A stretch of 64,000 nucleotides of DNA from Symbiodinium natans (Eukaryota > Sar > Dinophyceae > Suessiales > Symbiodiniaceae): positions 102,501 to 166,500 of the forward strand of contig CAJNDS010002464.1 in assembly GCA_905221605.1 (NCBI GenBank). Reading direction: 5' to 3'. Below, in pieces: positions 29,935 through 41,900 of this stretch. Every line of letters starts with the position of its first letter. Within the stretch, counting starts at the first letter, position 1. The notes beneath the pieces are model-generated. The model was not told the origin of the DNA, did not search any database, and was given only the letters and a program-made list of their open reading frames with translations. The translations under genes were made by a program, and so were the position numbers.

Positions 29935-31420
29935 GGGTGCGAAATGTCTCCACTGGGTTTTTGACTCGCTTGCTCAGCTGCCAACATGGGAATGGAGAGC
30001 GCCCCACATCTACGCGAAAATCACGTCTATACATGCATACGTACATGCACACTTGTATACAGCATACATGCAAATACATGCATACATGGCAGCAAAGACG
30101 TTTATACAGACGCAGGTGCATGGGATCCAATTCTTTGGAGGATCTGTCAAAATGCTAGGCGCATGATGCGCATAATTTCTTGCCGCTTGGCCGATTTAGG
30201 AAGTAGGCTCCGTTGGTTTGTGGGGGTTGTTGCTCCGCACAGCTATTTGCATACTGGCTGTCAACGTCGTAAGGCCAGAACGCCGTCAACTCAAGACGAG
30301 CTGCACGGTTCACACTGGCTCTGTTCATTTCCCAACGACTATGCCAGCGAAGACCCAAAACAGAATGAAAACAGACTGACCCAGGCTGACAACTCGTGTG
30401 CATGAGGCGAGGCTTCATGGTGTTCCGGAAAGATGTTCCTCAGAACAAACCAACGAAGCTGACACAACCAAAAAAAAAAACAGATGAGCGGAGGGGTTTT
30501 GGGTTTAGGGCTCCGGGTTTAGGGTCTAGGGTTGAGGCTTTAGGGTTTAGGGTTTAGGGTTTAGGGTTTAGGGTTTGAGGCTTAACCCCTAAACCCCAAA
30601 AAGATCCTCCACTCTTTCGCCTGGCTGGCCCAAGTCTTGATCTCAGCCGTGTCGTCCTGAGCAGAATCGGCCGGGAGCTGCCCCCATGCGGGCAAAATCG
30701 ACTAGGGCTCAAGGTTTAGGGATTAGAGTTCAGGGTTTAGGGTTTAGGGTTTAGGGTTTAGGGTTTAGGGTTGAGGGCTTAGCCCCAAAAAAAACCCTCA
30801 TGCGGAGAGCTACCCAAGTCACTCCCAGGCTGAAACTGTGCACCCTAGCCCGTAAACCCTCAACCCGACAGCCTAAACCACTAAACCCTACCCCCAAACC
30901 CAAAACCCTAAAGCCCAAACCCTAAACCCCAAACCCTAGACCCCAAACCCTACACCCTAAATTCCCACCCGGCCTGCTTAGGCCGTACCCACCCTTTTCT
31001 AGGGTGCCTGGACGCAGTCCAGACACACCTTTACTGGATGGAGGGCGGGGCCATTGGAAAGTGGTCGAATTTAGCCGGTTGCAATAAGAGAAAGTGGTCA
31101 AAGGGATCCCCCACGATCCTCCTCTTTTGATGAGAACTCGCCTGACAAAACTTCCACAAAGACGAGTCTGACACGTTCGTGATGGTGGGAATTGAGGGCG
31201 ACAGCCCTATACCCTAAAAGGCAGTGGTTTGGGTGGTGGCCTGTGAAAGCTCACAGTGTCACAGCGGGGAGGAAGAAAGAAACCTAGCACCAATGAAATT
31301 GTTGGTCTGCATTGAAAACATATTCCTTCGCGCGACATGCCGCCCTCCCACACCCCCTGGGTGTGTCGGGGCGCCATTTTCACATCGTACTTACTGCCGC
31401 TGCGCGGCGAGACGTCCTGA
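29935..31420. other. Spacer with degenerate arrays; no gene recognised
   Basis: Arrays at 30498-30600 (both orientations), 30710-30780 and 30848-30965 (CCCTAAA and variants). ATAC-type microsatellite near 30030-30090. Open frames at 30050-30410 and 31220-31420 lack support. Confidence 0.45.
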
Positions 31421-31825
31421 ACCCCAAACCCTAAACCCTAAACTCCAAGCCCTAAACCCTGAACCCTGAATCCCAAACCCCAAACCCTAAACCCTAATCC
31501 CCAAACTCCAAACCCTAAACCCTAAACCCTAGACCCTAGACCCTAGACACCAAACCCTAAACCCGAAACCCCAAACCCTAAACCCTAAGCCCCAAACCCT
31601 AAACCCTAAACCCCTAAATCCCAAACCCTAAACCCCTAAACCCTAAACCCTAAACCCTAAACCCCCAAACCCTAAAACCCAAACCCTAAACCCCAAACCC
31701 TAAACCCTAAACCCTAAACCCCAAACCCTAAACCCCAAACCCTAAACCCGAAACCCCAAACCCTAACCCCTAAACCTAAACCCCAAACCCTAAACCCTAA
31801 ACCCCAAACCCTAAACCCTAAAATC
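31421..31825 (-). repeat. Long degenerate CCCTAAA/CCCCAAA array
   Basis: About 405 bases, some 57 units, heavily mixed with CCCCAAA, CCCGAAA and CCCTAGA. Confidence 0.95.
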
Positions 31826-31907
31826 CCTGGGTCTCCTCCTCGGCCGGCTTCTTTGGCCGCACACCCTGGCGCCGCATCGGCACCACCACCGTCGTCTCGG
31901 CAAAGAG
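31826..31907 (-). CDS. Candidate exon, unknown protein
   Basis: 80-base island between arrays. The minus strand encodes LFAETTVVVPMRRQGVRPKK then PAEEETQG. Both sides are telomere arrays. Confidence 0.35.
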
Positions 31908-32146
31908 GGGTTTAGGGTTTTAGGCTTTAGGGTTTTAGGCTTTAGGCTTTAGGGTTTAGGGTTTAGGGTTTAGGGTTTAGGTTTAGGGTTTAGGGTTTAG
32001 GGTTTGGGGTTTGGGGTTTGGGGTTTGGGTTTGGGGTTTGGGGTTTGGGGTTTGGGGTTTGGGGTTTGGGGTTTGGGGTTTGGGGTTTGGGGTTTGGGGT
32101 TTGGGGTTTGGGGTTTGGGGTTTGGGGTTTGGGGTTTGGGGTTTGC
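31908..32146 (+). repeat. TTTAGGG array passing into a GGGGTTT array
   Basis: 32004-32146 holds about twenty near-identical GGGGTTT units, a homogenised variant. Confidence 0.97.
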
Positions 32147-32282
32147 TGTTGCAACTTGCAAACTCTTTCAAAATGTCTTCTGAAGCCCAAGGGACCTCGG
32201 AGCATATCAAGAAGAAGCCCTAGGGCACACCCAAGTCCTGCGCCAGTTCGCCCCTGGATTCATAAGAACCATAGACTCCGAA

Positions 32283-32503
32283 CCCAAACACCCCCAAACC
32301 CCAAACCCCAAAACCTGAACCCCAAACCCCAAACCCTAAACCCCTAAACCTAAACCCGAAACCCCAAAATCTAAACCCCAAACCCTAAACCCTAAACCCG
32401 AAACCCGAAACCCAAAAATCTAAACCCCAAACCCTAAACCCCAAAACCCTAAACCCCAAACCCCAAACCCTAAACCCGAAACCCTAATTCCTAAACCCGA
32501 ACT
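32283..32503 (-). repeat. Degenerate CCCCAAA/CCCTAAA array
   Basis: About thirty mixed units. Confidence 0.95.
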
Positions 32504-33061
32504 CCTGGTGCCTTGCCGCGTGCTGGCATTCCAGAGGGTGGCTCCGTTGCCGCGCAAAGGATGCGGCTTGATCTCAGGGGAGGGTTTGGGGTTTATGGGT
32601 TGAGGGGTTTGGGGTTTGGGGTTTAGGGTTCAGGGTTTGGGGTTTGGGGTTTGGGGTTTGAGGTTTAGGGTTTAGGGTTTCGGGTTTAGGGTTTAAAATT
32701 ATGGTAACACAAATCAATAAGAAAAAGTCAGGAACCAATGTGATATTTACAATACATCAGAAGGTAGTACTTTTTGCAACGATGAGTAATGCTAAGCAAT
32801 AGCAAGTAGTAGCAAGTGAGAACACGTTTAAGTAAGGATATAGAATCACAAGCAATAGCAAGTAAAGTACTGTTGAGGTCGAGATTCGCTCCGCCCCCCC
32901 CCCCCTCCCACCGACACGGAAAGTTGTTACCTAAGGTGACAGAAAAGAAATCTGCCCAGTGGTCGGCAATGTCTGAAGGAAGGAGGCTTCATCATGCTTC
33001 ATCTTTCGTTGGACCAGCAGAGTGGGTTTAGGGTTTAGGGTTTTAGGGTTTAGGGTATAAA
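32504..33061. other. Small exon candidate, arrays and AT-rich spacer
   Basis: 32510-32575 minus strand encodes IKPHPLRGNGATLWNASTRQ, a possible exon. TTTAGGG arrays at 32580-32695 and 33026-33058. 32700-32880 is AT-rich with AAGCAATAGCAAGTAGTAGC repeats; C run at 32893-32905. Confidence 0.4.
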
Positions 33062-33290
33062 ATGGTTTCATCTGCTACGACAATGACACCATTAGAAACA
33101 AGGAACAAGAAACATGAATTTGAAGTAAAATTGAATATGTCTTTACAGGCAAAACGCAATAGAACATACCCCGAAGTAGAAGTGGGGAACAGTGTGAAAA
33201 TAATGCGTAAAAAAGGCATCAGTGAAAAAGAGAAAACGAGCCATTGGATGAGAACCCCCCCCCCCCAGAAAAATCAAACGAATAAATAAA
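33062..33290 (+). pseudogene. Integrase C-terminal-like fragment of a retroelement or Maverick
   Basis: Encodes LQAKRNRTYPEVEVGNSVKI followed by MRKKGISEKEKTSHW, resembling the basic DxVxIxRKK region that follows the catalytic core of retroviral-type integrases. It starts at a TTTAGGG array and is cut by a run of C at 33253-33265. Composition is A-rich, unlike nearby exons. No catalytic core is present. The family link rests on this short pattern only. Confidence 0.35.
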
Positions 33291-33621
33291 GTTTGGTCAA
33301 AACTAGCATTATTTAGAGAACGATGATAAGACGGGTTATTTATGCCACGAATTGTTAAAGGTGTAAAAACGGTAGATATAATAATATTTGTATATTACAT
33401 GTATGGGCATGTGTGTGCCAAAATGTCCCTCTCATCTCTCTCCTAAAGCCCGAGACTAAACTTGGCTGCTCTTAGCAGGGTAGCTATAAAATTTATATTT
33501 TTTAGCTGCCTTATTAAGAAACCCAATAAACCCAAAAAGGCTAAAGATGTAAAGTTACAGTAAAGCACCACAAAGTAAAAACCCTAACCCGAAACTAAAA
33601 ACCGCAACCCGAAGCGGGACA
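33291..33621. other. AT-rich spacer, nothing recognised
   Basis: No exon or repeat of note. Confidence 0.4.
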
Positions 33622-33680
33622 AACCTTCCTGAACTCGCCGATGTCAATGCCGCGCTCGTCCACGATGAACTGCCGTGGTG
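33622..33680 (-). CDS. Candidate exon, unknown protein
   Basis: The minus strand encodes DLTPRQFIVDERGIDIGEFR ending at AGGAAG|GTTTGT, a GT donor. A TTTAGGG array starts 13 bases upstream. Confidence 0.4.
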
Positions 33681-33692
33681 TTAAGTCGCGTG

Positions 33693-34228
33693 TTTAGGGT
33701 TTAGGGTTTAGAGTTTAGGGTTTAGGGTTTAGGGTTTAGGGTTTAGGGTTTAGGGGTATAGGGTTTAGGGGTATAGGAGTTTAGGGCTCAGGGCATTTTA
33801 TGCCTAGGGTGCACCCCCAGACCCGACACCCAAGAACCCTTCCCAGGGTCCTCCGTGGTATCCACCCGAGGCATGGAACCCTAAACCCTAAACTCTAAAC
33901 CCTAAACCCTAAACCCTAAACCCTAAACCCTAAACCCTAAACCCTAAACCCTAAACCCTAAACCCTAAACCCTAACCCTAAACCCTAAACCCTAAGCCCT
34001 AAGCCCTAAGCCCTGAAACTCGAGTTCGATGCTGTTTTCCTTGTCTGCTTGCTGGCCTCCGGAAGCTCCCCTTCGGGAGCCAATTATTATCCGGCCAAGT
34101 CGTCCTTTGCGGTTGAAAAGGTTTGGCTTCTGGCTTCTTAGGGTTCAGGGTTCAGGGTTCAGGGTTCAGGGTTCAGGGTTTAGGGTTCAGGGTTTAGGGT
34201 TTAGGGTTTAGGTGCAGGGTTTAGATTA
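33693..34228. repeat. Arrays around a short spacer
   Basis: TTTAGGG 33693-33795; CCCTAAA 33880-34015 (about 19 units); GGGTTCA-rich 34137-34220. The spacer 34021-34130 has GGAAGCTCCCCTTCGGGAGC, a small hairpin. Confidence 0.9.
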
Positions 34229-35827
34229 TTAGACAGCCCACTCAATTTGACCTGCTTGTTCTGCAGAGGCCACCTGGCGCATGTCATTGTTCCCATCGGG
34301 AGTTTCGGTAGCGCCTTCGGACGGGTCTGCGCCGCTTTGGCTTTGCTGCCTCCAATAGCCCGCTAGGCAACTGAGGATGCCGCAAAGCGATAGCAGCAAG
34401 AGCGTGATGACAATTGCAACGGAGGCTTCGGTATTGAGCGTCGAAGAAGAGACGGTTGCGGAGGTTGATGATGTAGAGGACGTCTTCATGAACACAACGG
34501 GTGACGAAACCGATCTGACAAAGAAGTCCAAGCCATTGCCTGCTACGGCTTCCTGGGCAACGTTTGCAAGTGCATCAGCCGTGAAGGCTTGAAGGCGCAT
34601 GGCCACATTCAAGGCAATTACTTGCACAACGAAGTCATTCGAGTCACTCGTGCCTGATACGTTGGATCCATCGATCATGTCTCTGACTGCCGACACGTTG
34701 TAAGCTGACACGTTCATGCTGGCACCTGCCGGAATATGAATCAAGATGTCCACAACGGCAAGCGTCTTCTTGTTGCTGTCGACCGCGAGCCGACGTGAAG
34801 AAGGCGCCGAGCACGAAATTTGGCCGGAACAACCGAAACCTGGCGTACAAGCTGAATAAAAACCATTGATGCTTGCACAAAATTCTGGGGTCATACAATC
34901 ACCATAGTTGTGAGTAGAGAAGCCAGTTGTGCACCTTTCGAAAATCCAGCAAAAGTCCACTCGTTCGTCGAGCACAGCTGTTGACAGAGTGCTTCGGTCC
35001 CACACCAAGCTGAACTGGGGCACAGGCTAGCCTGAGTCAATGTACTTGTTGCCGTTCTGGATGTTGTGGCTGATGTGGACGTTGTGCCTGTGAACGTTGT
35101 GACTGACGTCGCTGTAGTTGTAACGGCCGTTGCGCTTGATGTCAATGTGCTCGTTGTAGGTGTGGTGACCGATGTCAATGTCATCGTTGTGGATGTCGTG
35201 CTTGATGTTGAGGTGATTGTGTTGGATATTGTGCTTGACGTGGATGTAACTGAAGCTGTTGTGGATGCCGAACTCGACGTCGATGTCGTAGTCGTGGATG
35301 CTGTGCTTGATGTCCACGTCATCGTCGTAGATGCCGAACTCGATGTCGACGTCGTAGTCGTGGATGCTGTGCTCGATGTCCCTGTCATCGTTGTAGATGC
35401 CGACCTCGATGTCGACGTCGTAGTCGTGGATGCTGTGCTTGATGTCCACGTCATCGTCGTAGATGCCGAACTCGATGTCGACGTCCATGTCATCGATGTT
35501 GTGGTAGTTGTCGTGATGATGCTTCCCGTACATTGGATGGCGATTTGGACGTACCCTTCCGGTACGCCCGCGGCCATTGCATACACGTGGCTGAAGAGCA
35601 CCTCCAACTGCGCTCGGTTCTCACCACATTTCTGCACCTCAACGTTCGCAACTGCGGTCACCTCCGACACCAGGGGCATCTCCTGGAGCTGACGTCCCCT
35701 TCGCGACGGCCCAGTCTGTGAAGACCAAAGCTCCCAGGAGCGCAAGCGCGGCGAAGACTCGCAGCATCTTCCTTGCTGCTGGACAAGGGCAAGGCCTGCA
35801 GAGTCCAATGTCTCCAGCCACCATCAT
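34229..35827 (-). pseudogene. Secreted Ser/Thr-rich one-pass membrane protein gene with two frame breaks
   Basis: Minus strand. The first segment has a signal peptide (MLRVFAALALLGALVFTDWA, near 35768-35705). The reading then continues one frame over from about 35700: about 55 residues, then a Ser/Thr domain of 22-residue repeats (66-bp period, STASTTTTSTSSSASTTMTW), then a Cys-rich part (CPSSAWCGTEALCQQLC). Near 34935 it returns to the first frame: CTTGFSTHNYGDCMTPEFC, a 150-residue domain, a membrane helix (IVITLLLLSLCGILSCLAGY) and a short acidic tail. The two shifts are compensating (+1 then -1). They may be real mutations, sequencing errors in GGGG and TTTT runs, or programmed shifts. 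Likely a heavily glycosylated surface protein. The stop codon lies about ten bases from a telomere array. Confidence 0.7.
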
Positions 35828-35942
35828 TGCGTCACTCGAGCGCTAGGTCCTTATATATCTGCTGGCAGCCTCTGGGCCATCACTTGCGGGCATGCGGAGT
35901 CTTACCAGCACCTCGGCAGGATGAACCTGGCCCACTAACAGA

Positions 35943-36367
35943 AAACCCTAAACCCTAAACCCTAAACCCTAAACCCTAAACCCTAAACCCTAAACCCTAA
36001 ACCCTAAACCCCCAGCCGAACACCCCAACGGGGCGCCTCGACCGCGGGGGCGCTGGGGCAGCGCAGCGACGGCCAAGGTGGCGACCGAGGCTGACAGTCA
36101 AGGATGCTGCAAGTGCGAAACCCTAAACCCTAAACCCTAAACCCTAAACCCTAACCCTAAACCCTAAACCCTCGAAGACAGTGAAGAAGACAGCGGCAAA
36201 CGAGGCAAAAGCTGGCACCTCGCGCCGAACGCAGTGGACAGCGTGGCGCCGGCAGCTTCGCGCCAACCGAATGGACTGCGCAAGAATGGGAACATCTACT
36301 TTAGGGTTTAGGGTTTAGGGTTCAGGGTTTAGGGTTTAGGGCTTAGGGATGTTTAGGGTTTAGGGTG
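35943..36367. repeat. Three short arrays with spacers
   Basis: CCCTAAA 35943-36012 and 36117-36174; TTTAGGG 36301-36368. Spacer 36175-36300 is open on plus (EDSEEDSGKRGKSWHLAPNA) and minus strands; undecided. Confidence 0.8.
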
Positions 36368-36724
36368 TCTACATATGTACACTATACATGTACAACACTG
36401 TTCAAACATACTGATACTCTATATGTGTATATCTCTATATATATATATATATATCCAAAAGCTATATACAACGTGTGTATATGTACAACACCTATATGCG
36501 GGTATAAAAATATATACACAAAAGTATACAGATATATATATATATATAACATATAACATATATAGATATAGATATAAATATAGATACCGATATAGATATA
36601 GACATAGATATAGATATAGATACATGCAGAAACATATATCTATATATTTATTTATTTATACGTATTTCTATATATATATATATATTAACACCATGTATCT
36701 CAACTCGAACTATATTGAGTTGGG
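36368..36724. repeat. AT-rich TATAGA microsatellite region
   Basis: TATAGATATAGATA and TATATA runs; the Tyr/Ile-rich frames are artefacts. Confidence 0.9.
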
Positions 36725-37926
36725 ATGCTGCTGCTGACCCCGGCGGGTGACATCAGGCCCCACCTTGGGGCTCTTCGTTCCGCTGGCGGCGGCTCAGACG
36801 GTGGCGCCTTGGGGGAGGGGGGGGGGAACAGTCACCACCACGCACAGAGTGCGCCTCAACACCGCTCAGGGTTTAGGCTTTCGGGTCTAGGGTTTAGGGT
36901 TTGGGGTTTCGGGTTTCGGGTTTAGGGTCTAGAGTCTAGGGGTCTAGGGTTTTGGGTTTTTGGGTTTAGGGCTCTGGCCGAAAAACCGAACACTTCCTCT
37001 GACACACCACCAACACCATGGCAGTGCCGGCAACGCCACCTCATGGCTACGATAAAACGCTTTCCAGCAGCACATGCTACTGAACCGCTGCAGAGCCGGA
37101 AAGAAGCTTTCTAGGAGCTGGCGATGAGCAGTGCCAACTACTTAGTGTCTAGTCACAGCTACAAAAGTACTTCTGGTGAATCTGGGCAGCACTTCAAAGA
37201 GACTAAGGAGCCCATGGCGCCGGTGGCAGCACCGGCAGCAGCGCCACGGCAGCCATGGCATCAGACAGAGCTTGTGGAGTCAAAGTTTGCCCGCGACCCT
37301 GAACCCTAAACCCTAAACCCTAAACCCTAAACCCTAAACCCTAAACCCTAAACCCTAAACCCTAAACCCTAAACCCTGAGCTTCTTGGGCTTTTGTTGCT
37401 GCTGGAGGGTGAAGACTTGGGTTTGCCATGTGAAGGACTTCTTCTTGATACCGGGATCCAAATGTCCCTGAGACGTCTGGCGGCGCTGCAGTCTGCACGG
37501 AAGCTTGACAGCTGCAGCGTGGAAGAAGATGACGAGAGCTGCAGAGGTTGTTACCCAAGGAAAGGACGCGCAGCCAGCCACCACGGCGAGCGGTAGCGAA
37601 AAAGCCGGGGCCGGGTGTCACTGAAGCTGCAGACGCAGTAAGACTCCAAGACTATTTCTGTATTGCTCGCCGTCACGTCATGCGATCCCATGGCAACTGC
37701 TCCCTTTAAGGGAGGGCCCTCTACCACCTGTACTTCCCGGTGGCATGAGATGGCAAGTATGGCAAGAGAAATCAGCTCAGGTAAACCCTAAACCCTAAAC
37801 CCTAAACCCTAGACCCCAAACCCTAAACCTTGAACCCTAAGCCCGGCTCAGGCTCGCTCCCAGGGCACGCCCAAGCTCATGCCGGCCTTCATCAGGCTCC
37901 GCCCCAGAGCTCCTCGATGCGATTTG
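36725..37926. other. Spacer with arrays; one exon candidate
   Basis: Arrays: variable TTTAGGG 36868-36970, CCCTAAA 37301-37378, CCCTAAA 37782-37842. 37393-37596 plus strand is open (GEDLGLPCEGLLLDTGIQMS) but other frames are too. 37700-37760 has CCTTTAAGGGAGGG, hairpin-like. Confidence 0.4.
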
Positions 37927-38038
37927 AGGGTTTAGGGTTTAGTGTTTAGGGTTTAGGATTTAGGGTTTAGGGTTTAGGGTTTAGGGTTTAGGGTTTAGGG
38001 TTTGGGGTTTAAGGTTTAGGGTTTAGGGTTTAGGGCTT
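37927..38038 (+). repeat. TTTAGGG array
   Basis: About 15 units, directly before the duplicated cassette. Confidence 0.94.
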
Positions 38039-38500
38039 GCTGTGATAGGGCGTAGATGCTGTGAAGATTAGGCTTCGGAACAAGCTCGAAAGCTTCGTGA
38101 GGTGCCGAAGAGCAGCTTTGGCCCGATTGTGGAGGGCCATCTAAGATTTTTCTCCCACGCCACGCCGTCCCAGCGGCGACAACAGCCCAGTTCTCGAAGC
38201 ACCCAAGAGGGGCCAGGGGCCAGGGCGGGCCGGCAGGGCCAGGGGGGCCAGGGGGAGCGAAGCCCCAAATTTTGGAGCGAGGGGTCCTGGACCCCCTGGG
38301 CCAGGGGCCCGGGCAGTACCCCCCCCAAAAGGCCAGCGACCCTCACAGTACAGTGCAGTGAGGGTATCGAGGAGAACGTGTTCCTGCTACCGACCCCCAT
38401 GCTGCGGGAGGCGGGCGAGCGACCTGGGTCGGCTTGTGCCATCGAGGTCAAAGGGCTTAAGCGCCGCCCCAACGTAGGCTAGGCCCTGAGTTTAGGGTTT
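38036..38500 (+). repeat. Duplicated cassette, copy 1
   Basis: Starts GCTTGCTGTGATAGGGCGTA and ends CTAGGCCCTGAGTTTAGGG. Homologous to 42228-42870: first 130 bases about 90% identical, the rest diverged with a larger middle in copy 2. Both copies touch telomere repeats at both ends. A 126-codon plus frame over it is not supported in copy 2. Confidence 0.85.
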
Positions 38501-38989
38501 AGAAGGCCCAAGAGGCAACTTTGAAATAAACAATTGTTAATAACCTAATCCCATACTACGAGTTGTTTCTGAACCTATACTCGTACACTTCAAAAAGTGC
38601 AGCTTAAGGGGGCTTAGGGTCTTGGGGAAGGGGGTCTGGGTTTTTTTAACTTCAGAAGGGAAGCTGAAGGGGCTGTAGGGTTTGCAGGCCCTAAAATAAC
38701 CCTCGGACTCGGAACCCCTAAACCCTAAACCCTAAACCCTAAACCCTAAACCCTAAACCCGAAACTGGGCAATTTCAGAGGCTCAGGTTTTGCAAAAAAA
38801 TCGTGGCGGCCGCGGCGCCGAAGGAACTGGAGCCATGGTTCTGGAGCCACCTCGCAGAACGCTAAGCCCTAAACCCTAAACCCTAAACCCTAAACCCTAA
38901 ACCCTAAACCCTAAACCCTAAACCCTAAACCCGAAAGCAACCCTCCTCACGGCCCACTTCTCTCTCGCGGCTCTCGCAACGTCCCTCCA
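38501..38989. other. Spacer with two CCCTAAA arrays
   Basis: Arrays 38717-38765 and 38865-38935. The 100-base island between them is open on minus (APEPWLQFLRRRGHHDFF, after GCGAG|G) and on plus. Confidence 0.5.
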
Positions 38990-41900
38990 CCGCAACCTCT
39001 CGACTCACCTCCGCGGGCGAGGCGAAGCCGCGCCCCCCAAAGCCCGAAAGCTTGAAAGAAGAAGGCCAAGGTCCATGGCATCAATTCTTTTAGGGTTTAG
39101 GGTTTAGGGTTTAGGGTTTAGGGTTTAGGGTTTAGGGTTTAGGGTTTAGGGTTTAGGGTTTAGGGTTTAGGGTTTAGGGTTTAGGGTTTAGGGTTTAGGG
39201 TTTAGGGTTTAGGGTTTAGGGTTTAGGGACTCAAGATGCAACTTGCGCCCATGTGGCCATGCACTAAACCTCGGGAAGTCGCAGCGACTGCCTTTGTTCC
39301 TGGGCACAGGGTTTAGGGTTTAGGGTTTAGGGTTTAGGGTTTAGGGTTTAGGGTTTAGGGTTTAGGGTTTAGGGTTTAGGGTTTAGGGTTTAGGGTTTAG
39401 GGTGGAGTGTTCAAGAGACGGGGCCCGAGACTGGACACTTGAGGGTTTAGGGTTTAGGGTTTAGGGTTTAGGGTTTAGGGCTTAGGGAATAGTGGGTGAG
39501 TGCTGACCCGTCTTAGCCAAAGCCAAGCTTGGCGTGCATGTCATGGCCTCAAGCCTTTCAGTGGCGAGCTAAGATTAGCTGAGGTTCACGCCGAAACCAT
39601 ATCAAGTCCCCAACCTTGGACAGGATATCCTTGGAGTGTATGTTGACAATCGGCATTGTCACGATTTTGAGCGTGCCCCGGGGACCCTCTACCCAGATCA
39701 CAGCTCCAAGTCCTCACCCACTAAACCCTAAACCCTAAACCCTAAACCCTAAACCCTGAGCCCTAAACCCTAAACCCTAAACCCTAAACCCTGTGGAACT
39801 GCAGAAGGCTCCGACGCTGGAAAACCTGTCATCCTCCAACAGGTGAGCTTCTGGGAGAGCTCCATCATCGCGGCCTCCACTTCAGCAGGAGTCATCGAGA
39901 CACCTCAAGGGCAAACAGGGTTTAGGGTTTAGGGTGTAGGGTTTAGGGTTTAGGGTTTAGGGTTTAGGGTTTAGGGTTTAGGGTTTAGGGTTTAGGGTTT
40001 AGGGTTTAGGGCATAGGGTTTAGGGTTTAGGGTTTAGGGTTGGGCGGTGTGTCGACTTGCCAGTGTTCATTCGTCGTGTCATGCAGGCCGCCTTATCCCG
40101 AACACCAGCCTCCCAACATCCCCCTCAACACATCAGACGAGGCTCCCAACTCCTCGGCTACCGTCCGCAGTTCGTTGAGATCGATGTCGCCACTACCTTG
40201 GAGGGCTGCCCCTAAACCCTAAACCCTAAACCCTAAACCCTTGCAATCAGAACGGTCAGAGACAGATGACTAGTTGCCCGGCCTTGCGGCCTAGAGGAAC
40301 GGATCCTTTACACCTTCCTTGGGGACATGATGAACCCTAAAATTGGGGGTCATATACCCTGAATTTAGGGTTTTGGGTTTAGGGCTTAGGGTTTAGGGTT
40401 GTAGGGTTTAGGGTTTAGAGTTTAGTGTTTAGGGATACTACCAGTATTCCTACTAAGGTATATAAGCCACAAACCCCTTTAGGGCTCATCTCTTCCCCAA
40501 GGTTGTCGTGGCTTCGTCCACCGCACTCAGCTGAAACTCGCAAGGCGGCCGTCTCTGTCGAACTTGTTGAAGACCTCCTTCAGCTGAGCCTGAGAATGAA
40601 GGCACGATGACCAAACCCTAAACCCTAAGCCCTAAAACCCTTACCCTAACCCTAAACCCTAAAACCCCAAACCCCAAACCCTAAACCACTGTTGCCCCTC
40701 CTTTGCCTCATCGGCTTCCTGTGGCCAGGCAGGCAACGAAAGTCCCAGCGCTGAGAGGCCGTGATTGCCTCGACTTGTAGACTTTCAGGCCTAAACCTTA
40801 TATCCTAATCCCTAACCCGAAATCCTAAACCCTCAACCCTAAACCCTAAACATACTTTCTCATACAACAGGTATGAGCACAGCACATGCTCGAAACCCAA
40901 AAACACCAGGCCGGCAAAAACCCTTCTTCGGCGCCTCTTTGTCGGAGCTTCGAATTGGGCGGGGGATGGGGGGGCGGGGCAGGGCCCTAAACCCTAAACC
41001 CTATACCCTAAACCCGAGACCCTAGACCCTAAAACCCTAAACCCTAGACCCTACGACCCTAAACGGGGTTCTTAGAGGAGACGCGTCAGTCGAAGCCGCA
41101 TGGAAACAATGAAGCCTGGGAGTCCCGAATTGAAGAAGCCCTAGCCCTAAACCCCTAAACCCCTAAACCCCTAAACCCCTAAACCCCTAAACCCCTAAAC
41201 CCCTAAACCCCTAAACCCCTAAACCCCTAAACCCTAAACCCTAAACCCCTAAACCCCTAAACCCTAACCCCTAAACCCCTAAACCCCTAAAACCCCTAAA
41301 CCCTAAACCCCTAAACCCCCCCCTAAACCCCTACCCCTAAAACCCAAACCCCTAAACCCCTAAAACCCCTAAACCCCTAAACCCCTAAACCCCTAAAACC
41401 CCTAAACCCCTAAACCCCTAAACCCCTAAACCCCTAAACCCCCCCTAGACCCCTAAACCCCTAGACCCCTAAACCCCTAAACCCCTAAACCCCTAGACCC
41501 CTAAACCCCTAAACCCCGAAACCCCTAAACCCCTAGACCCCTTAGGCCCTGGCTAAACTTCAGGAAGTCCAAGGCTGGCAGCGCGAACGCCGACGCAGAG
41601 TCCCCGGGCTTCCTCGGTTCACTCTTGTTTAGGGTTTTAGGGTTTAGGGTTTAGGGTTTAGGGTTTCGGGTTTGGGGTTTAGGGTTTAGGGTTTAGGGTT
41701 TAGGGTTTGGGGTTTGGGGTTTCGGGTGTAGGGCTAGCAGCACTTTCAAGTACTGCTGATGGCACCAGGGTGTCTCAATGCCTGCATTTCGCCGAAGTCA
41801 CGCCAGCCACCAAGTGCGAAACTCGTCAAGGCTGACAGTCCCGGACGCGTTCCTCAGGTGGCTCGCCCAGGTGTTCTAAGAACCCTAAACCCTCACCCTA

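Noticed and set aside
32011-32210. Pro-Lys-Pro-Gln or Gly-Phe-Gly-Val repeat proteins
   Set aside because: Translations of the GGGGTTT variant telomere array.
35066-35692. 208-codon Val/Asp-rich protein on the plus strand
   Set aside because: Antisense of the Ser/Thr repeat of the surface glycoprotein; 66-bp period explains its openness.
38102-38482. 126-codon protein over cassette copy 1
   Set aside because: The homologous copy at 42228-42870 does not keep the frame.
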